DNA of 56,862 nt from contig CAMDGB010000012.1 in NCBI GenBank assembly GCA_945897915.1, positions 1-56,862 of the forward strand, in the 5' to 3' direction. A program made the translations under genes and the position numbers. The DNA comes from Chryseobacterium gleum. Lineage in GTDB: Bacteria; Bacteroidota; Bacteroidia; Flavobacteriales; Flavobacteriaceae. Positions 8,487 to 17,611 of the stretch are shown here, piece after piece. Every line of letters starts with the position of its first letter. Position 1 is the stretch's first letter. The notes beneath the pieces were generated by a model. That model was not told the origin of the DNA. It searched no databases and was given only the letters and a program-made list of their open reading frames with translations.

Positions 8487-9983
8487 ATGAAAAACACACA
8501 AATTTTAAGAAAAACATTTGCAATAATTGTAATTTCAATATTGCTGACTTCATGTTCGGATGTTTTAAATACAGAACCAATTACAGATGTTGTAGCACAA
8601 TCACAAGAATCTGGAAATGTTATAAAAGATGCAGCTGAGGCAGAGGCAGCAATGAATTCAGTTTATGCCATTTTTGGGGATGAATATTTTCAATTTGATT
8701 ATTTTTATTTAGGAGATGCTGGAGCAGACGTTGCTTATGCAGGCGCAGATGTTCAAGAGTTTTTTCAAATTGATGAATATCGAATAAATTCAACAAATTA
8801 TGTTGTGGCTAGAGATTGGGGGCATTTAGTTGATTTCGAAAAAAGATGCAATAAAATTCTAAATTTTGTAAACGATGTACAAGATCCAGCTTTAACTCAA
8901 ACTAGAAAAGATGAAATGATTGGTCAAGCATCATTATTTAGAGCTTTTACAAGATTTCAAGGCGTACAAATTTGGGGCGATTTTCCAGTTGTAAATAAAT
9001 ATATTTCTTCTATAAATGCTGCTAATTTTGATCAATTATATCCAGATTTATATCCTACCAGAAAACCAATTTCTGAAGTATATGATGCCATTATTGCAGA
9101 TTGTTTAGTTGCATTAGCTAAAGCACCTTCATCATCAGCATCACCTTCAAGTAAATACATACCAACTAAAGGCGCAGCAAATGCTTTACTAGCGAAAGTA
9201 TATGCCTCTAAACCAAATCCAGATTGGGGAAAAGTGATTCAATATTCTGATGCTGTAATAAATGGAGGGTATTCGTTAATGACAGATTTCGATTTCTTAT
9301 TTGACAATGCTCATGAAGGCAATGCCGAATCTATTTGGGAAGTAAATGGCCAAGGTGCTGGATCAATAGTCAATTCTTGGTGTACAAATGTATTTGTTGG
9401 TAATAATTGGAAAAAATTCAACACACCATCCCATACATTAAGTAACGCAATAGACACAAAGAGAAGACTAAGTTCTATAAAAAAATTACCAACAACTTTT
9501 GCAGATCCGTATTGGACAACTTATACGCAATTTCCGAACCCTTGGAAAATGAGAGCAACTGATGGAACCCAAAATTTTTACATCTTGCGATTGGCAGATA
9601 TTATATTGATAAAAGCAGAGGCTTTAGCGCATATTGGTGATTTGGCGGGAGCTATGACTTTGGTTAATCAAATAAGAACTAGAGTTAACCTTGCTAATGT
9701 TGCACCAGCTACTTCTCAAGAGGACGCTATCAATAAAATTCTTAAAGAACGTTTTCTAGAGTTAGCATTTGAAGGTCAAAGATGGTTTGATTTGAAGCGA
9801 GAAGGTAAATCTATCGAGATATTATCGCAACAAACTTATCCAGTATATAATTCTACTACACAAATAACAACTAATACTCTTATGCCTTATGTTGGCAATT
9901 TAACAACCAATGATTTAGTATGGCCAATTCCACAAACCGTACTAGATAACAACCCCAATTTAATCCAAAATTCGGGCTATTAA
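8487..9983 (+). CDS. SusD/RagB-family nutrient-binding lipoprotein
   Basis: The 498-aa protein has a lipoprotein signal peptide with lipobox LLTSC and acylated Cys23. It shows the alpha-helical TPR-like fold signatures of SusD: GQASLFRAFTRFQGVQIWGD, KGAANALLAKVYA, and the C-terminal YILRLADIILIKAEALAHIGD and ERFLELAFEGQRWFDLKR. It forms the surface lid of the SusC transporter and captures the glycan. It follows susC by 12 bases and precedes the catabolic genes by 90 bases. Confidence 0.95.
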   Translation: MKNTQILRKTFAIIVISILLTSCSDVLNTEPITDVVAQSQESGNVIKDAAEAEAAMNSVYAIFGDEYFQFDYFYLGDAGADVAYAGADVQEFFQIDEYRINSTNYVVARDWGHLVDFEKRCNKILNFVNDVQDPALTQTRKDEMIGQASLFRAFTRFQGVQIWGDFPVVNKYISSINAANFDQLYPDLYPTRKPISEVYDAIIADCLVALAKAPSSSASPSSKYIPTKGAANALLAKVYASKPNPDWGKVIQYSDAVINGGYSLMTDFDFLFDNAHEGNAESIWEVNGQGAGSIVNSWCTNVFVGNNWKKFNTPSHTLSNAIDTKRRLSSIKKLPTTFADPYWTTYTQFPNPWKMRATDGTQNFYILRLADIILIKAEALAHIGDLAGAMTLVNQIRTRVNLANVAPATSQEDAINKILKERFLELAFEGQRWFDLKREGKSIEILSQQTYPVYNSTTQITTNTLMPYVGNLTTNDLVWPIPQTVLDNNPNLIQNSGY

Positions 9984-10018
9984 TCTAAAGTTATGTTTTT
10001 TTATAGTTAAATTCCTTC

Positions 10019-10026
10019 TATTTTTG
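10019..10026 (+). promoter_or_regulatory. Candidate internal -7 box upstream of the catabolic genes
   Basis: TATTTTTG fits TAnnTTTG and lies in the 90-bp gap between susD and the phosphatase/nuclease-fold gene. No clear -33 TTG is present, so use is uncertain. It touches the hairpin at 10026-10050. Confidence 0.3.
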
Positions 10027-10050
10027 CTTCTATCTTCTATAGGTAGAAGC
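10026..10050 (+). other. Intergenic hairpin after susD
   Basis: GCTTCTATC (10026-10034) pairs with GGTAGAAGC (10042-10050), with one wobble and a 7-base loop. No T tract follows, so it is not a classic terminator. It could be an mRNA-processing or stability element separating the abundant SusC/D message from the enzyme genes. Confidence 0.35.
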
Positions 10051-10073
10051 ATCAATGGATAATTTTAAACAAG

Positions 10074-10922
10074 ATGATCAAATTTTTTAAAACAATTGTA
10101 TTAGCATTAATTCTTTTCAAGGGTTCCCTTTTTTATTGTCAAAACATTAAACTAATTACATATAATATTAGACTTGACACAGAAATTGACGGAGAAAATG
10201 ATTGGACACATCGCAAAGCATTTTTCGCTTCGCAAATTCAGTTTTATGAACCCGACATCTTTGGCGTACAAGAAGCAAAACCCAACCAAGTAATTGATAT
10301 GAACACGTTACTTCCACAATACTATAATGTTGGTGTTGGAAGAGATGGTGATGAAAAGGGAGAATCCTGTAATATTTATTACAAAAAAGACCGATTTACT
10401 GTTTTAGAATCTAGCACTTTTTGGTTATCTGAAACGCCTGATGAAATTGCTATAGGATGGGATGCCGCTTGTAATAGAATTTGCACTTATGCTTTGTTAA
10501 AAGACAAAATAACTAAAATGAGTTTTTGGGTATTCAACACCCATTTAGATCATGTTGGAGAAGAAGCTAGAACTAAAGGAATTGAGCTTATTCTTTTTAG
10601 AATAGCATCCTTAAATTCAAAAAATTATCCTGTTTTCTTTATGGGTGATTTCAATTCGGAACCAGAAACAGATAGAATTATTCAACTTAAAAAAATAATG
10701 AATGATAGTCAAGAAATATCAAAAGAAACACCTTTTGGACCTTCAGGTACTTTCAATGATTTTAAACACAATATAGCGGTAACAAAGTTGATTGATTATA
10801 TTTTTATTTCAAAAAATACTTCTATTGAAGTTTTAAAATATGCCGTTTTAAGCGATTCCAAAGATTTAAAATATCCTTCAGATCATTTACCTGTTTATAT
10901 TGAAGTTAAATTAAAAAACTAA
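10074..10922 (+). CDS. Secreted endonuclease/exonuclease/phosphatase-family protein in the PUL
   Basis: The 282-aa protein has a signal peptide (about 1-22, cleavage near FYCQ). It carries the full metal-dependent EEP active-site set in order: TYNIR, GVQEA (catalytic Glu), NTHLDH, MGDFNSEP and the C-terminal SDHLPV. The family cleaves phosphodiester or phosphomonoester bonds in nucleic acids, inositol phosphates or sphingomyelin, so sequence alone does not fix the substrate. It sits between susD and a GH30 gene, only 2 bases before the latter, and is clearly part of the PUL operon. It may remove phosphate-containing groups from the glycan or scavenge phosphate, but this is conjecture. Confidence 0.88.
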   Translation: MIKFFKTIVLALILFKGSLFYCQNIKLITYNIRLDTEIDGENDWTHRKAFFASQIQFYEPDIFGVQEAKPNQVIDMNTLLPQYYNVGVGRDGDEKGESCNIYYKKDRFTVLESSTFWLSETPDEIAIGWDAACNRICTYALLKDKITKMSFWVFNTHLDHVGEEARTKGIELILFRIASLNSKNYPVFFMGDFNSEPETDRIIQLKKIMNDSQEISKETPFGPSGTFNDFKHNIAVTKLIDYIFISKNTSIEVLKYAVLSDSKDLKYPSDHLPVYIEVKLKN

Positions 10923-10924
10923 TA

Positions 10925-12685
10925 ATGAATATTTTAAATAAAATCATGAAAATCTTTCTTCTTATAACATTTACTTCGCTATTTTCTAAATGTTCTTGTC
11001 CAAACGATCCACCAACTAATAATAGTGAAAAACCCTTAGTTAGTATTGCAAGTATTCCTATTATTGAAGGTGCCGATGTGGTTTTTACAATAACTTTAAG
11101 TGGCGTAAGTGATTCTGCCACAACAATCAACTTTGAAACAACGCCAAACACAGCAACTCTAGTTGACTATACAACAACAATAACTACTAAAACAATACCT
11201 GCTGGCCAAACTTCAATTCAAGTAAATGTCCCTACAAATAATGATTCTGTTGCAGAAACAACCGAAACTTTTAATTTAACGGGGACAATAACCACAAACA
11301 ACACCTCAAATACAACTCCATTAGTTGCAATTGGAACTATTTTAGATAATGGTATTGTTGCAAGTCAAATGGATATTTGGTTGACTAAAGGAGATCAATC
11401 AATCTTGCTTCAAAAGCAAAATTCAATTCAATTATTTGGAACTACCGCCAACTCTTTTCAAACCATTCAAGTAGACGAAAACCAAACTTTACAAACCATA
11501 GACGGTTTTGGATATACATTAACTGGAGGAAGTGTAGATGTTATAAACTCGCTTAATCCAACTAAAAAACAAGAATTATTACAAGAACTTTTTGGCAATT
11601 CTGCAAGTTCAATTTCAATTAGTTATTTAAGGGTTAGTATGGGAGCATCCGATTTGAATTCTTCTGTATTTTCTTATAATGATTTGCCTCAAGGACAAAC
11701 AGATACCGCACAATCTAATTTTAGTCTTGCACCAGATGCCGCTTTAATTCTAATGCTTAAAGAGATATTATTAATTAATCCAAGCATAAAAATAATGGCT
11801 GTTCCATGGTCAGCACCTAAATGGATGAAAGAAAGTTACACTTCTGTTGGAAGTAGTTTGTTTACGGCTTATTACAATTCTTATGCCACCTACTTTGTAA
11901 AATACATTCAAGGAATGCAAACAGAGGGAATAACCATTGACGCCATTTGCCCCCAGAATGAGCCATTAAATCCTTATAATAATCCAAGTATGACAATGTC
12001 CGCTATTCAACAAACTAGTTTTGTAAAAAAATTAGGATTAGCTTTTCAGACCGCAAACTTAAATACCAAAATTGTTACTTACGACCACAATTGTGACGTA
12101 CCTAATTATCCAATTAGTATATTAAATGATGCAGTGGCTTATCCTTATGTTGATGGGTCTGCATTTCATTTATATGGAGGAGACATAAGCGCTCTTTCTA
12201 CTGTTCATAATGCTTTTCCTAATAAAAAAATATATTTTACGGAACAATGGACCTCTTCTACTGGTGATTTTGGAACTGATTTAAAATGGCATGTGAAAAA
12301 TGTAATAATAGGTTCCATGAGAAATTGGAGTGTAAATGCATTAGAATGGAATTTAGCAAATGATAGTTCTTTTGGACCCCACACCACTGGCGGATGCACC
12401 CAATGTAAAGGGGCAATTACTATTAATAACAGTGCTAATTTTACAAGAAATGTGGCCTATTATAATATTGCCCATGCTTCTAAATTTGTTCCTAAGGGAT
12501 CTATCCGCATTGCTTCCAACTTGATTGGAAATTTAAGCAATGTAGCATTCAAAACCCCTTTAGGTAAAAAAGTTCTTATTGTAGAAAATGATGGAAATAC
12601 GAACGAAACATTTAACATAAAAATTAATGGCCAATGGGTTACCACATCACTTAACGCTGGTGCAGTTGGTTCTTACATTTGGTAA
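10925..12685 (+). CDS. GH30 beta-glucanase, probable lipoprotein with N-terminal Calx-beta-like domain
   Basis: The 586-aa product starts with a hydrophobic leader ending LFSKCSC, a probable though imperfect lipobox (Cys23 or Cys25). A second ATG at 10946 would give a 7-residue shorter leader. Residues about 35-140 resemble a Calx-beta domain (VVFTITLSGVSDSATTINF). The GH30 catalytic domain begins near 175 (QTIDGFGYTLTGGS), with acid/base Glu346 in PQNEP and nucleophile Glu440 in YFTEQW, then GGCTQCKGAITI and the small side beta-domain. GH30 enzymes of such PULs are typically endo- or exo-beta-1,6-glucanases. It starts 2 bases after the EEP gene. Surface attachment is inferred from the leader. 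Confidence 0.9.
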   Translation: MNILNKIMKIFLLITFTSLFSKCSCPNDPPTNNSEKPLVSIASIPIIEGADVVFTITLSGVSDSATTINFETTPNTATLVDYTTTITTKTIPAGQTSIQVNVPTNNDSVAETTETFNLTGTITTNNTSNTTPLVAIGTILDNGIVASQMDIWLTKGDQSILLQKQNSIQLFGTTANSFQTIQVDENQTLQTIDGFGYTLTGGSVDVINSLNPTKKQELLQELFGNSASSISISYLRVSMGASDLNSSVFSYNDLPQGQTDTAQSNFSLAPDAALILMLKEILLINPSIKIMAVPWSAPKWMKESYTSVGSSLFTAYYNSYATYFVKYIQGMQTEGITIDAICPQNEPLNPYNNPSMTMSAIQQTSFVKKLGLAFQTANLNTKIVTYDHNCDVPNYPISILNDAVAYPYVDGSAFHLYGGDISALSTVHNAFPNKKIYFTEQWTSSTGDFGTDLKWHVKNVIIGSMRNWSVNALEWNLANDSSFGPHTTGGCTQCKGAITINNSANFTRNVAYYNIAHASKFVPKGSIRIASNLIGNLSNVAFKTPLGKKVLIVENDGNTNETFNIKINGQWVTTSLNAGAVGSYIW

Positions 12686-12702
12686 AATTATATAAAATTA
12701 CA

Positions 12703-14163
12703 ATGAACAAAACACTCTTATTATCATTATTATTTCTTTCAATATCTGTTTTTTCTCAAAAGAAAAGTAAATCAAAATATTTAGATTATTCTACCAAAAA
12801 TAAAACGGTTGAAGTATATACTTCAGCTGATAGCACAGAATTTCGTTTGTCGAAAACAAATGCCGATTTAAAGTTTGTAGAAATGAAACAACCTCTAGAA
12901 ACTCAAATTTGCGTTTTTGTAAATCCAAATAAAAAATTCCAAACCTATCTAGGTATAGGTGGAGCAATAACAGATGCAAGTGCCGAAGTTTTTGCGAAAT
13001 TACCAATTGAAAACCAAAACGAATTTATTTCGGCTTACTTTACCAAAGATAAAGGAATTGGCTATTCTATACTAAGAACCAACATGGGTAGTTGCGATTT
13101 CAGTTCTGAAATGTATGATTATGTTGCTGAAGGAGACAAAAGTTTGAATTCATTTACTATTGAACACGATCAAAAATTCCGTATTCCAATGATTAAAAAA
13201 GCAATGGAAACAATCGGTAAAAATGCCAAGCTATACATCAGTCCGTGGTCGCCACCGGCTTTTATGAAAGATAACAACAGTAAACTTCAAGGTGGAAAAC
13301 TAATGCCCGATTATAATCAATCGTGGGCAAATTACTATGTAAAATACATTAACGCGTTCCAAAAAGAAGGAATTCCCGTATGGGGATTGACGATCCAAAA
13401 TGAACCAATGGCAAAACAACGTTGGGAATCTTGTATTTTTTCTGCAGAAGAAGAAAGAGATTTTCTTAAAAATTATCTTGGTCCAACTCTTGCAAAAGCA
13501 GGACTTGGAGATAAAAAAATAACTATTTGGGACCACAATCGCGATTTAATATCTCAAAGGGTTAGCACAATTTTGTCTGATGCAGAAGCCAATAAATATG
13601 TGTGGGGAATTGGATTTCATTGGTATGAAAACTGGAGTGGTGGCGAAATGATGTATGAAAATGTTGGAAAAGTTAATGAGATGTTTCCATCTAAAAATCT
13701 ATTATTTACAGAAGGGTGCGTTGAAAAATTCGATGCCAACAAATACCAACTTTGGAAAAATGGAGAGCGTTACGGAAAATCCATGATTAATGATTTTAAT
13801 AATGGAACCGTAGGTTGGACAGACTGGAATATCCTGCTAAATCAAAATGGCGGACCAAACCATGTTGACAATTTCTGCTTCGCACCTATTCATGGAGATT
13901 CAGTAACAGGAAAATTAATTTATACACCTTCCTATTATTTCATCGGACATTTTTCAAAATTTATAAGTGAAGGAGCCAAAAGAATTAGCAGTGTTTCCAG
14001 CAGAAGTCAATTATTAACTACATCCTTTCAAAATCCAGACGGAAAAGTAGTAACCATAGTAATGAATCAAAGTAATATAAAAATAACCTATTATCTTTGC
14101 ATCGGAATAATGGCAACCGAAATAACAATTTTGCCTCACGCAATTCAAACTTTAATCTATTAA
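12703..14163 (+). CDS. Second GH30 family glycoside hydrolase, secreted
   Basis: I choose the ATG at 12703 because it opens a clean signal peptide (MNKTLLLSLLFLSISVFSQ). An in-frame GTG at 12679 overlaps the previous gene and would spoil it. The 486-aa product is a GH30 (beta/alpha)8 enzyme: GIGGAITDASAEV, SPWSPPAFM, acid/base Glu234 in IQNEPM, nucleophile Glu337 in LFTEGC, and a C-terminal beta-domain ending LPHAIQTLIY. It has only modest resemblance to the upstream GH30 and lacks its N-terminal domain, so the two are not a recent duplication. One may attack polymer at the surface and the other oligosaccharides in the periplasm. That division is inferred. Confidence 0.9.
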   Translation: MNKTLLLSLLFLSISVFSQKKSKSKYLDYSTKNKTVEVYTSADSTEFRLSKTNADLKFVEMKQPLETQICVFVNPNKKFQTYLGIGGAITDASAEVFAKLPIENQNEFISAYFTKDKGIGYSILRTNMGSCDFSSEMYDYVAEGDKSLNSFTIEHDQKFRIPMIKKAMETIGKNAKLYISPWSPPAFMKDNNSKLQGGKLMPDYNQSWANYYVKYINAFQKEGIPVWGLTIQNEPMAKQRWESCIFSAEEERDFLKNYLGPTLAKAGLGDKKITIWDHNRDLISQRVSTILSDAEANKYVWGIGFHWYENWSGGEMMYENVGKVNEMFPSKNLLFTEGCVEKFDANKYQLWKNGERYGKSMINDFNNGTVGWTDWNILLNQNGGPNHVDNFCFAPIHGDSVTGKLIYTPSYYFIGHFSKFISEGAKRISSVSSRSQLLTTSFQNPDGKVVTIVMNQSNIKITYYLCIGIMATEITILPHAIQTLIY

Positions 14164-14198
14164 AAAAAATATATATTTTTACAAAACTTATATTTCTT

Positions 14199-14206
14199 TA
14201 AATTTG
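14199..14206 (+). promoter_or_regulatory. Candidate -7 box for the GH3 gene
   Basis: TAAATTTG, a perfect TAnnTTTG, lies 24 bases before the chosen ATG at 14231 in the 67-bp gap. It would let the GH3 gene be expressed apart from the PUL operon. It also argues against the in-frame TTG at 14204, which falls inside the box. Confidence 0.4.
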
Positions 14207-14230
14207 TATAGGTTTAATTTTAAAAAAATA

Positions 14231-16453
14231 ATGAAAAAATTACCCATCTCTTTACTCATTCTATTAGTAACCTTTTTAGGTTTTTCTCAAACAAACACCA
14301 TTGACCAAAAAGTTACTGAGTTATTAAATAAAATGACTTTAGAAGAAAAAATAGGACAACTAAATCAATATACCGACGATGCCAATCTTACAGGGCCATT
14401 AGTAGTAAATCCAAATAAAGAAAAAGAAATAAAAAGCGGTTTACTTGGTTCAATGCTTAATGTAAATGGAGCGGATAGAACTAGAAAATACCAAGAATTA
14501 GCCATGCAATCACGATTAAAAATCCCCTTGTTATTTGGCTTGGATGTTATTCACGGATATAAAACAACCTTCCCAATTCCGTTAGCAGAAGCCGCTTCTT
14601 GGGATTTACAAGCAATGGAACAATCTGCCAGAATTGCCGCTACCGAAGCATCTGCAAGTGGAATTCATTGGACATTTGCACCAATGGTCGACATCTCTCG
14701 CGATCCACGTTGGGGAAGAGTTATGGAAGGCGCCGGAGAAGACACTTATTTAGGTTCAAAAATTGCATTTGCTCGTGTTAAAGGATTTCAAGGAAAATTA
14801 GGCGATTTGAATTCGGTTATGGCTTGTACGAAACATTTTGCAGCTTATGGAGCTGTGATTGGCGGAAGAGAATACAATTCTGTTGACATTAGCAATCGGT
14901 TGCTATGGGAAACCTATTTGCCACCATTTAAAGCTGCGGTGGATGCAGGTTCTGCTACCTTTATGAATGCTTTTAATGATATTAACGGAATTCCAGCTAC
15001 TGCCAATAAACACATTCAAAGAGATATTTTAAAAGGACAATGGAATTTTAAAGGATTTGTAGTTTCTGATTGGGGATCTATCGGCGAATTGGTTACTCAT
15101 GGTTATTCTAAAAATGATAAAGAAGCAGCTTTCTCTGCAATAACAGCAGGTTCCGATATGGATATGGAAAGCAACGCTTATCGCAACAATTTAGCACAAT
15201 TAGTAATTGAAAAAAGAGTACCAATAGCTACTATTGATGATGCAGTTAAACGAATTTTGTATAAAAAATTTGAATTAGGTTTGTTTGATGATCCCTATAA
15301 ATTCTCAAATCTGAATAGACAAAAAGAAGCCCTAAATAATCCAGAACATTCAAAAATAGCAAGAGAAGTTGCCTCAAAAAGTATTGTTTTACTAAAAAAC
15401 GAAAATAATGTTCTACCTCTTTCAAAAAAAACCAAAACAATCTCTTTTATTGGGCCTATGGTTAAACCAAAGAGAATTAATCATGGCTTTTGGGCGGTTA
15501 ATTTAACAGATGTTGATTCAACTTACATCGTTTCGCAATGGGAAGGTTTGGAAAGTAAAGTAGGTAAAACTATGAAACTTCTTTACGCAAAAGGATGCGA
15601 TATTGAAGGCACTAACAATTCTGGCTTTAAAGAAGCGATTGCTATTGCCAATCAATCGGATGTGGTAATTGTGAGCATCGGAGAACGATACAATATGAGT
15701 GGAGAATCTAAAAGTAGAAGTAATATTCACTTGCCTGGCATTCAAGAAGATTTAATTAAAGAATTGCAAAAAACAGGAAAACCAATTGTAGTTCTTATTA
15801 ATGCAGGGCGCCCTCTAATTTTTAATTGGACTGCAGATAATATGCCAACAATTGTTTATACATGGTGGTTAGGATCGGAAGCTGGTAACGCAATTGCTGA
15901 TGTGCTTTTTGGAGATTTTAATCCTGCAGGGAAATTACCAATGACTTTTCCTAGAGCGGAAGGCCAAATTCCAATTTATTATAATCATTTCAATACGGGA
16001 AGACCATCAATTAACGAAGAAAAATTGTATAAATCTAGCTACATTGATTTGCCAAATACGCCTAAATTTCCTTTTGGATTTGGATTAAGTTATACTACTT
16101 TCAATTATTCTAATTTGAAATTGTCTAAAACAAAAATGAATGCCAGCGAAACCATAGAAGTTACAATGAACATCACCAATACAGGGAAATATGAAGGTGA
16201 AGAAGTAATTCAATTATATATTCAAGATAAATTTGCATCCTTAATTAGACCAATTTCTGAATTAAAAGATTTCCAAAAAATAAAATTAGGTATTGGAGAA
16301 ACTAAAACTATTACATTTGTAATTGACAATCAAAAGTTATCTTTTTACAACGAAAAGTTAGAATTTAATTCAGAACTAGGAGATTTTAATTTAATGATTG
16401 GCTCCTCTTCAGAAGATATTCGTTTAAAAAGTAGTTTTGAATTAATTAAATAA
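14231..16453 (+). CDS. bglX: GH3 beta-glucosidase (BglX-like), periplasmic
   Basis: Starting at ATG 14231 gives a signal peptide (MKKLPISLLILLVTFLGFSQ) and a 740-aa protein, the usual BglX length. Domains are the GH3 N-terminal barrel (GLDVIHGYKTTFPIPL, APMVDISRDPRWGR, KHFAAYG, nucleophile Asp280 in VVSDWGS), the C-terminal alpha/beta domain (IVLLKNENNVLPL, GERYNMSGESKSR) and a terminal fibronectin III-like domain (LKLSKTKMNASETIEVTMNITN). It removes terminal glucose from beta-gluco-oligosaccharides, completing the degradation begun by the two GH30 enzymes. The symbol marks similarity; the linkage preference is not shown. Confidence 0.92.
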   Translation: MKKLPISLLILLVTFLGFSQTNTIDQKVTELLNKMTLEEKIGQLNQYTDDANLTGPLVVNPNKEKEIKSGLLGSMLNVNGADRTRKYQELAMQSRLKIPLLFGLDVIHGYKTTFPIPLAEAASWDLQAMEQSARIAATEASASGIHWTFAPMVDISRDPRWGRVMEGAGEDTYLGSKIAFARVKGFQGKLGDLNSVMACTKHFAAYGAVIGGREYNSVDISNRLLWETYLPPFKAAVDAGSATFMNAFNDINGIPATANKHIQRDILKGQWNFKGFVVSDWGSIGELVTHGYSKNDKEAAFSAITAGSDMDMESNAYRNNLAQLVIEKRVPIATIDDAVKRILYKKFELGLFDDPYKFSNLNRQKEALNNPEHSKIAREVASKSIVLLKNENNVLPLSKKTKTISFIGPMVKPKRINHGFWAVNLTDVDSTYIVSQWEGLESKVGKTMKLLYAKGCDIEGTNNSGFKEAIAIANQSDVVIVSIGERYNMSGESKSRSNIHLPGIQEDLIKELQKTGKPIVVLINAGRPLIFNWTADNMPTIVYTWWLGSEAGNAIADVLFGDFNPAGKLPMTFPRAEGQIPIYYNHFNTGRPSINEEKLYKSSYIDLPNTPKFPFGFGLSYTTFNYSNLKLSKTKMNASETIEVTMNITNTGKYEGEEVIQLYIQDKFASLIRPISELKDFQKIKLGIGETKTITFVIDNQKLSFYNEKLEFNSELGDFNLMIGSSSEDIRLKSSFELIK

Positions 16454-16561
16454 ACGATATATTTAAATTAAAGGAATTATTTTGAAATCCTTTGCTATTG
16501 CTTGTAAATTAAGAAAAGCAACATATTTAATAAAACAAAACCTCGATTGAGTCGCTTTTTT

Positions 16562-17506
16562 TTATTTAGAAGAAAATATTTCTTTAACAGCGAGTTCGTA
16601 ATTTCTTTTACTTTGTGCTTTTTTAATTTTCTTAAATGTTTTTTGAGTATCGGGAAAGGATTGTGAAAAGTATTCCCAAAAGCCTAACATTTTCATTCTA
16701 ATTGGAGTAGGACCTTGTAAAAAAGCATCGTATGCCTGATAAATTTCATCGTGAAAGGCATTAAATAGTTGGTATCTATTTTCAGGATATTCGGTAGTAT
16801 TATTTTTAATCATACTTGGTAAAAACGGATCGGCAAGTAATCCTCTACCAATCATAAAATGGTCTACATTTGGAAAGCGAGCTTGCATGTCTCTAAATTT
16901 TTCAACGGAAGTAATGTCACCATTATAATACAGTTTGTGTTTTGAAACATCCAAACAGCGCTGAAACGAATCTAAATCTACTGGTCCTTTGTATAATTGC
17001 TTACCAATTCTTGCGTGAATAGCAATGTTTTTAATAGGGTATTTTTCTAAAATCGGAAAAACATCTAAAATTTCCGTAGGGTTTTCATAACCCATTCGCA
17101 TTTTCATCGAAACCACAATATTCGTTTCGCTATGCACTTTATCTAAAATAGAATGAATGCGTTCGGTATTGCTAATTAAACCAGAACCCATACCGCATTT
17201 TGCCACCATCGGATACGGACAACCTAAATTCCAATTGAGCTCTTTATATCCGAGCGATTGTACGTATTTTGCTACAAATAAAAACTCTTCAGCATCATTG
17301 GTAATAATTTGCGGAATCACTTCTAAAGTAGTATTGTTTTCTGGAAGAATATCACGTTCGTAGGCCGCTTTAATTTCTAATTTTCCGTTTAAACGGATGT
17401 ATGGCGAATAGAAAGTATCAATTCCACCAAAATGTTTATGAAACGCATTTCGAAATCTGAAATCCGTAAAACCTTGTAAAGGAGAAGATAATAAAGTAAC
17501 GCTCAT
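16562..17506 (-). CDS. tRNA-dihydrouridine synthase family protein
   Basis: The 314-aa flavoprotein has the Dus TIM-barrel signatures: SPLQGFTDFRFR at the N-terminus, ELNWNLGCPYPMVAKCGMGSGL with catalytic Cys104, MKMRMGY, and IHARIGKQLYKGPVDL with YYNGDI and the GRGLLADPFL phosphate loop. It reduces uridine to dihydrouridine in tRNA loops using FMN and NADPH. It most resembles the DusC-like branch of the family. Its start is separated from queD by about 105 bases of palindromic AT-rich sequence. Confidence 0.92.
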   Translation of the reverse strand: MSVTLLSSPLQGFTDFRFRNAFHKHFGGIDTFYSPYIRLNGKLEIKAAYERDILPENNTTLEVIPQIITNDAEEFLFVAKYVQSLGYKELNWNLGCPYPMVAKCGMGSGLISNTERIHSILDKVHSETNIVVSMKMRMGYENPTEILDVFPILEKYPIKNIAIHARIGKQLYKGPVDLDSFQRCLDVSKHKLYYNGDITSVEKFRDMQARFPNVDHFMIGRGLLADPFLPSMIKNNTTEYPENRYQLFNAFHDEIYQAYDAFLQGPTPIRMKMLGFWEYFSQSFPDTQKTFKKIKKAQSKRNYELAVKEIFSSK

Positions 17507-17512
17507 ATTTCT

Positions 17513-17596
17513 AGATTTTTAGATAATAGATTTTTAGATTAATTAGAATGCTAATAATTTTTTTTCAATTTTTTTATCTAAAGGGTCTAAAAATCT
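17513..17596. repeat. Palindromic AGATTTTTAGA/TCTAAAAATCT cluster
   Basis: AGATTTTTAGA occurs at 17513-17523 and 17528-17538. Its reverse complement is at 17586-17596, followed by further TCTAA units to about 17616. The segment fills the gap between dus and queD and can fold into a long AT stem. Similar TCTAAAAATCTA strings are familiar in flavobacterial intergenic DNA. Confidence 0.55.
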
Positions 17597-17611
17597 AAAA
17601 TGTCTAATAAT

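Noticed and set aside
14041..14163. Possible frameshift at the end of the second GH30 gene
   Set aside because: The last residues (VTIVMNQSNIKITYYL ... LPHAIQTLIY) still fit the GH30 C-terminal strands in the same frame, so the gene is intact.
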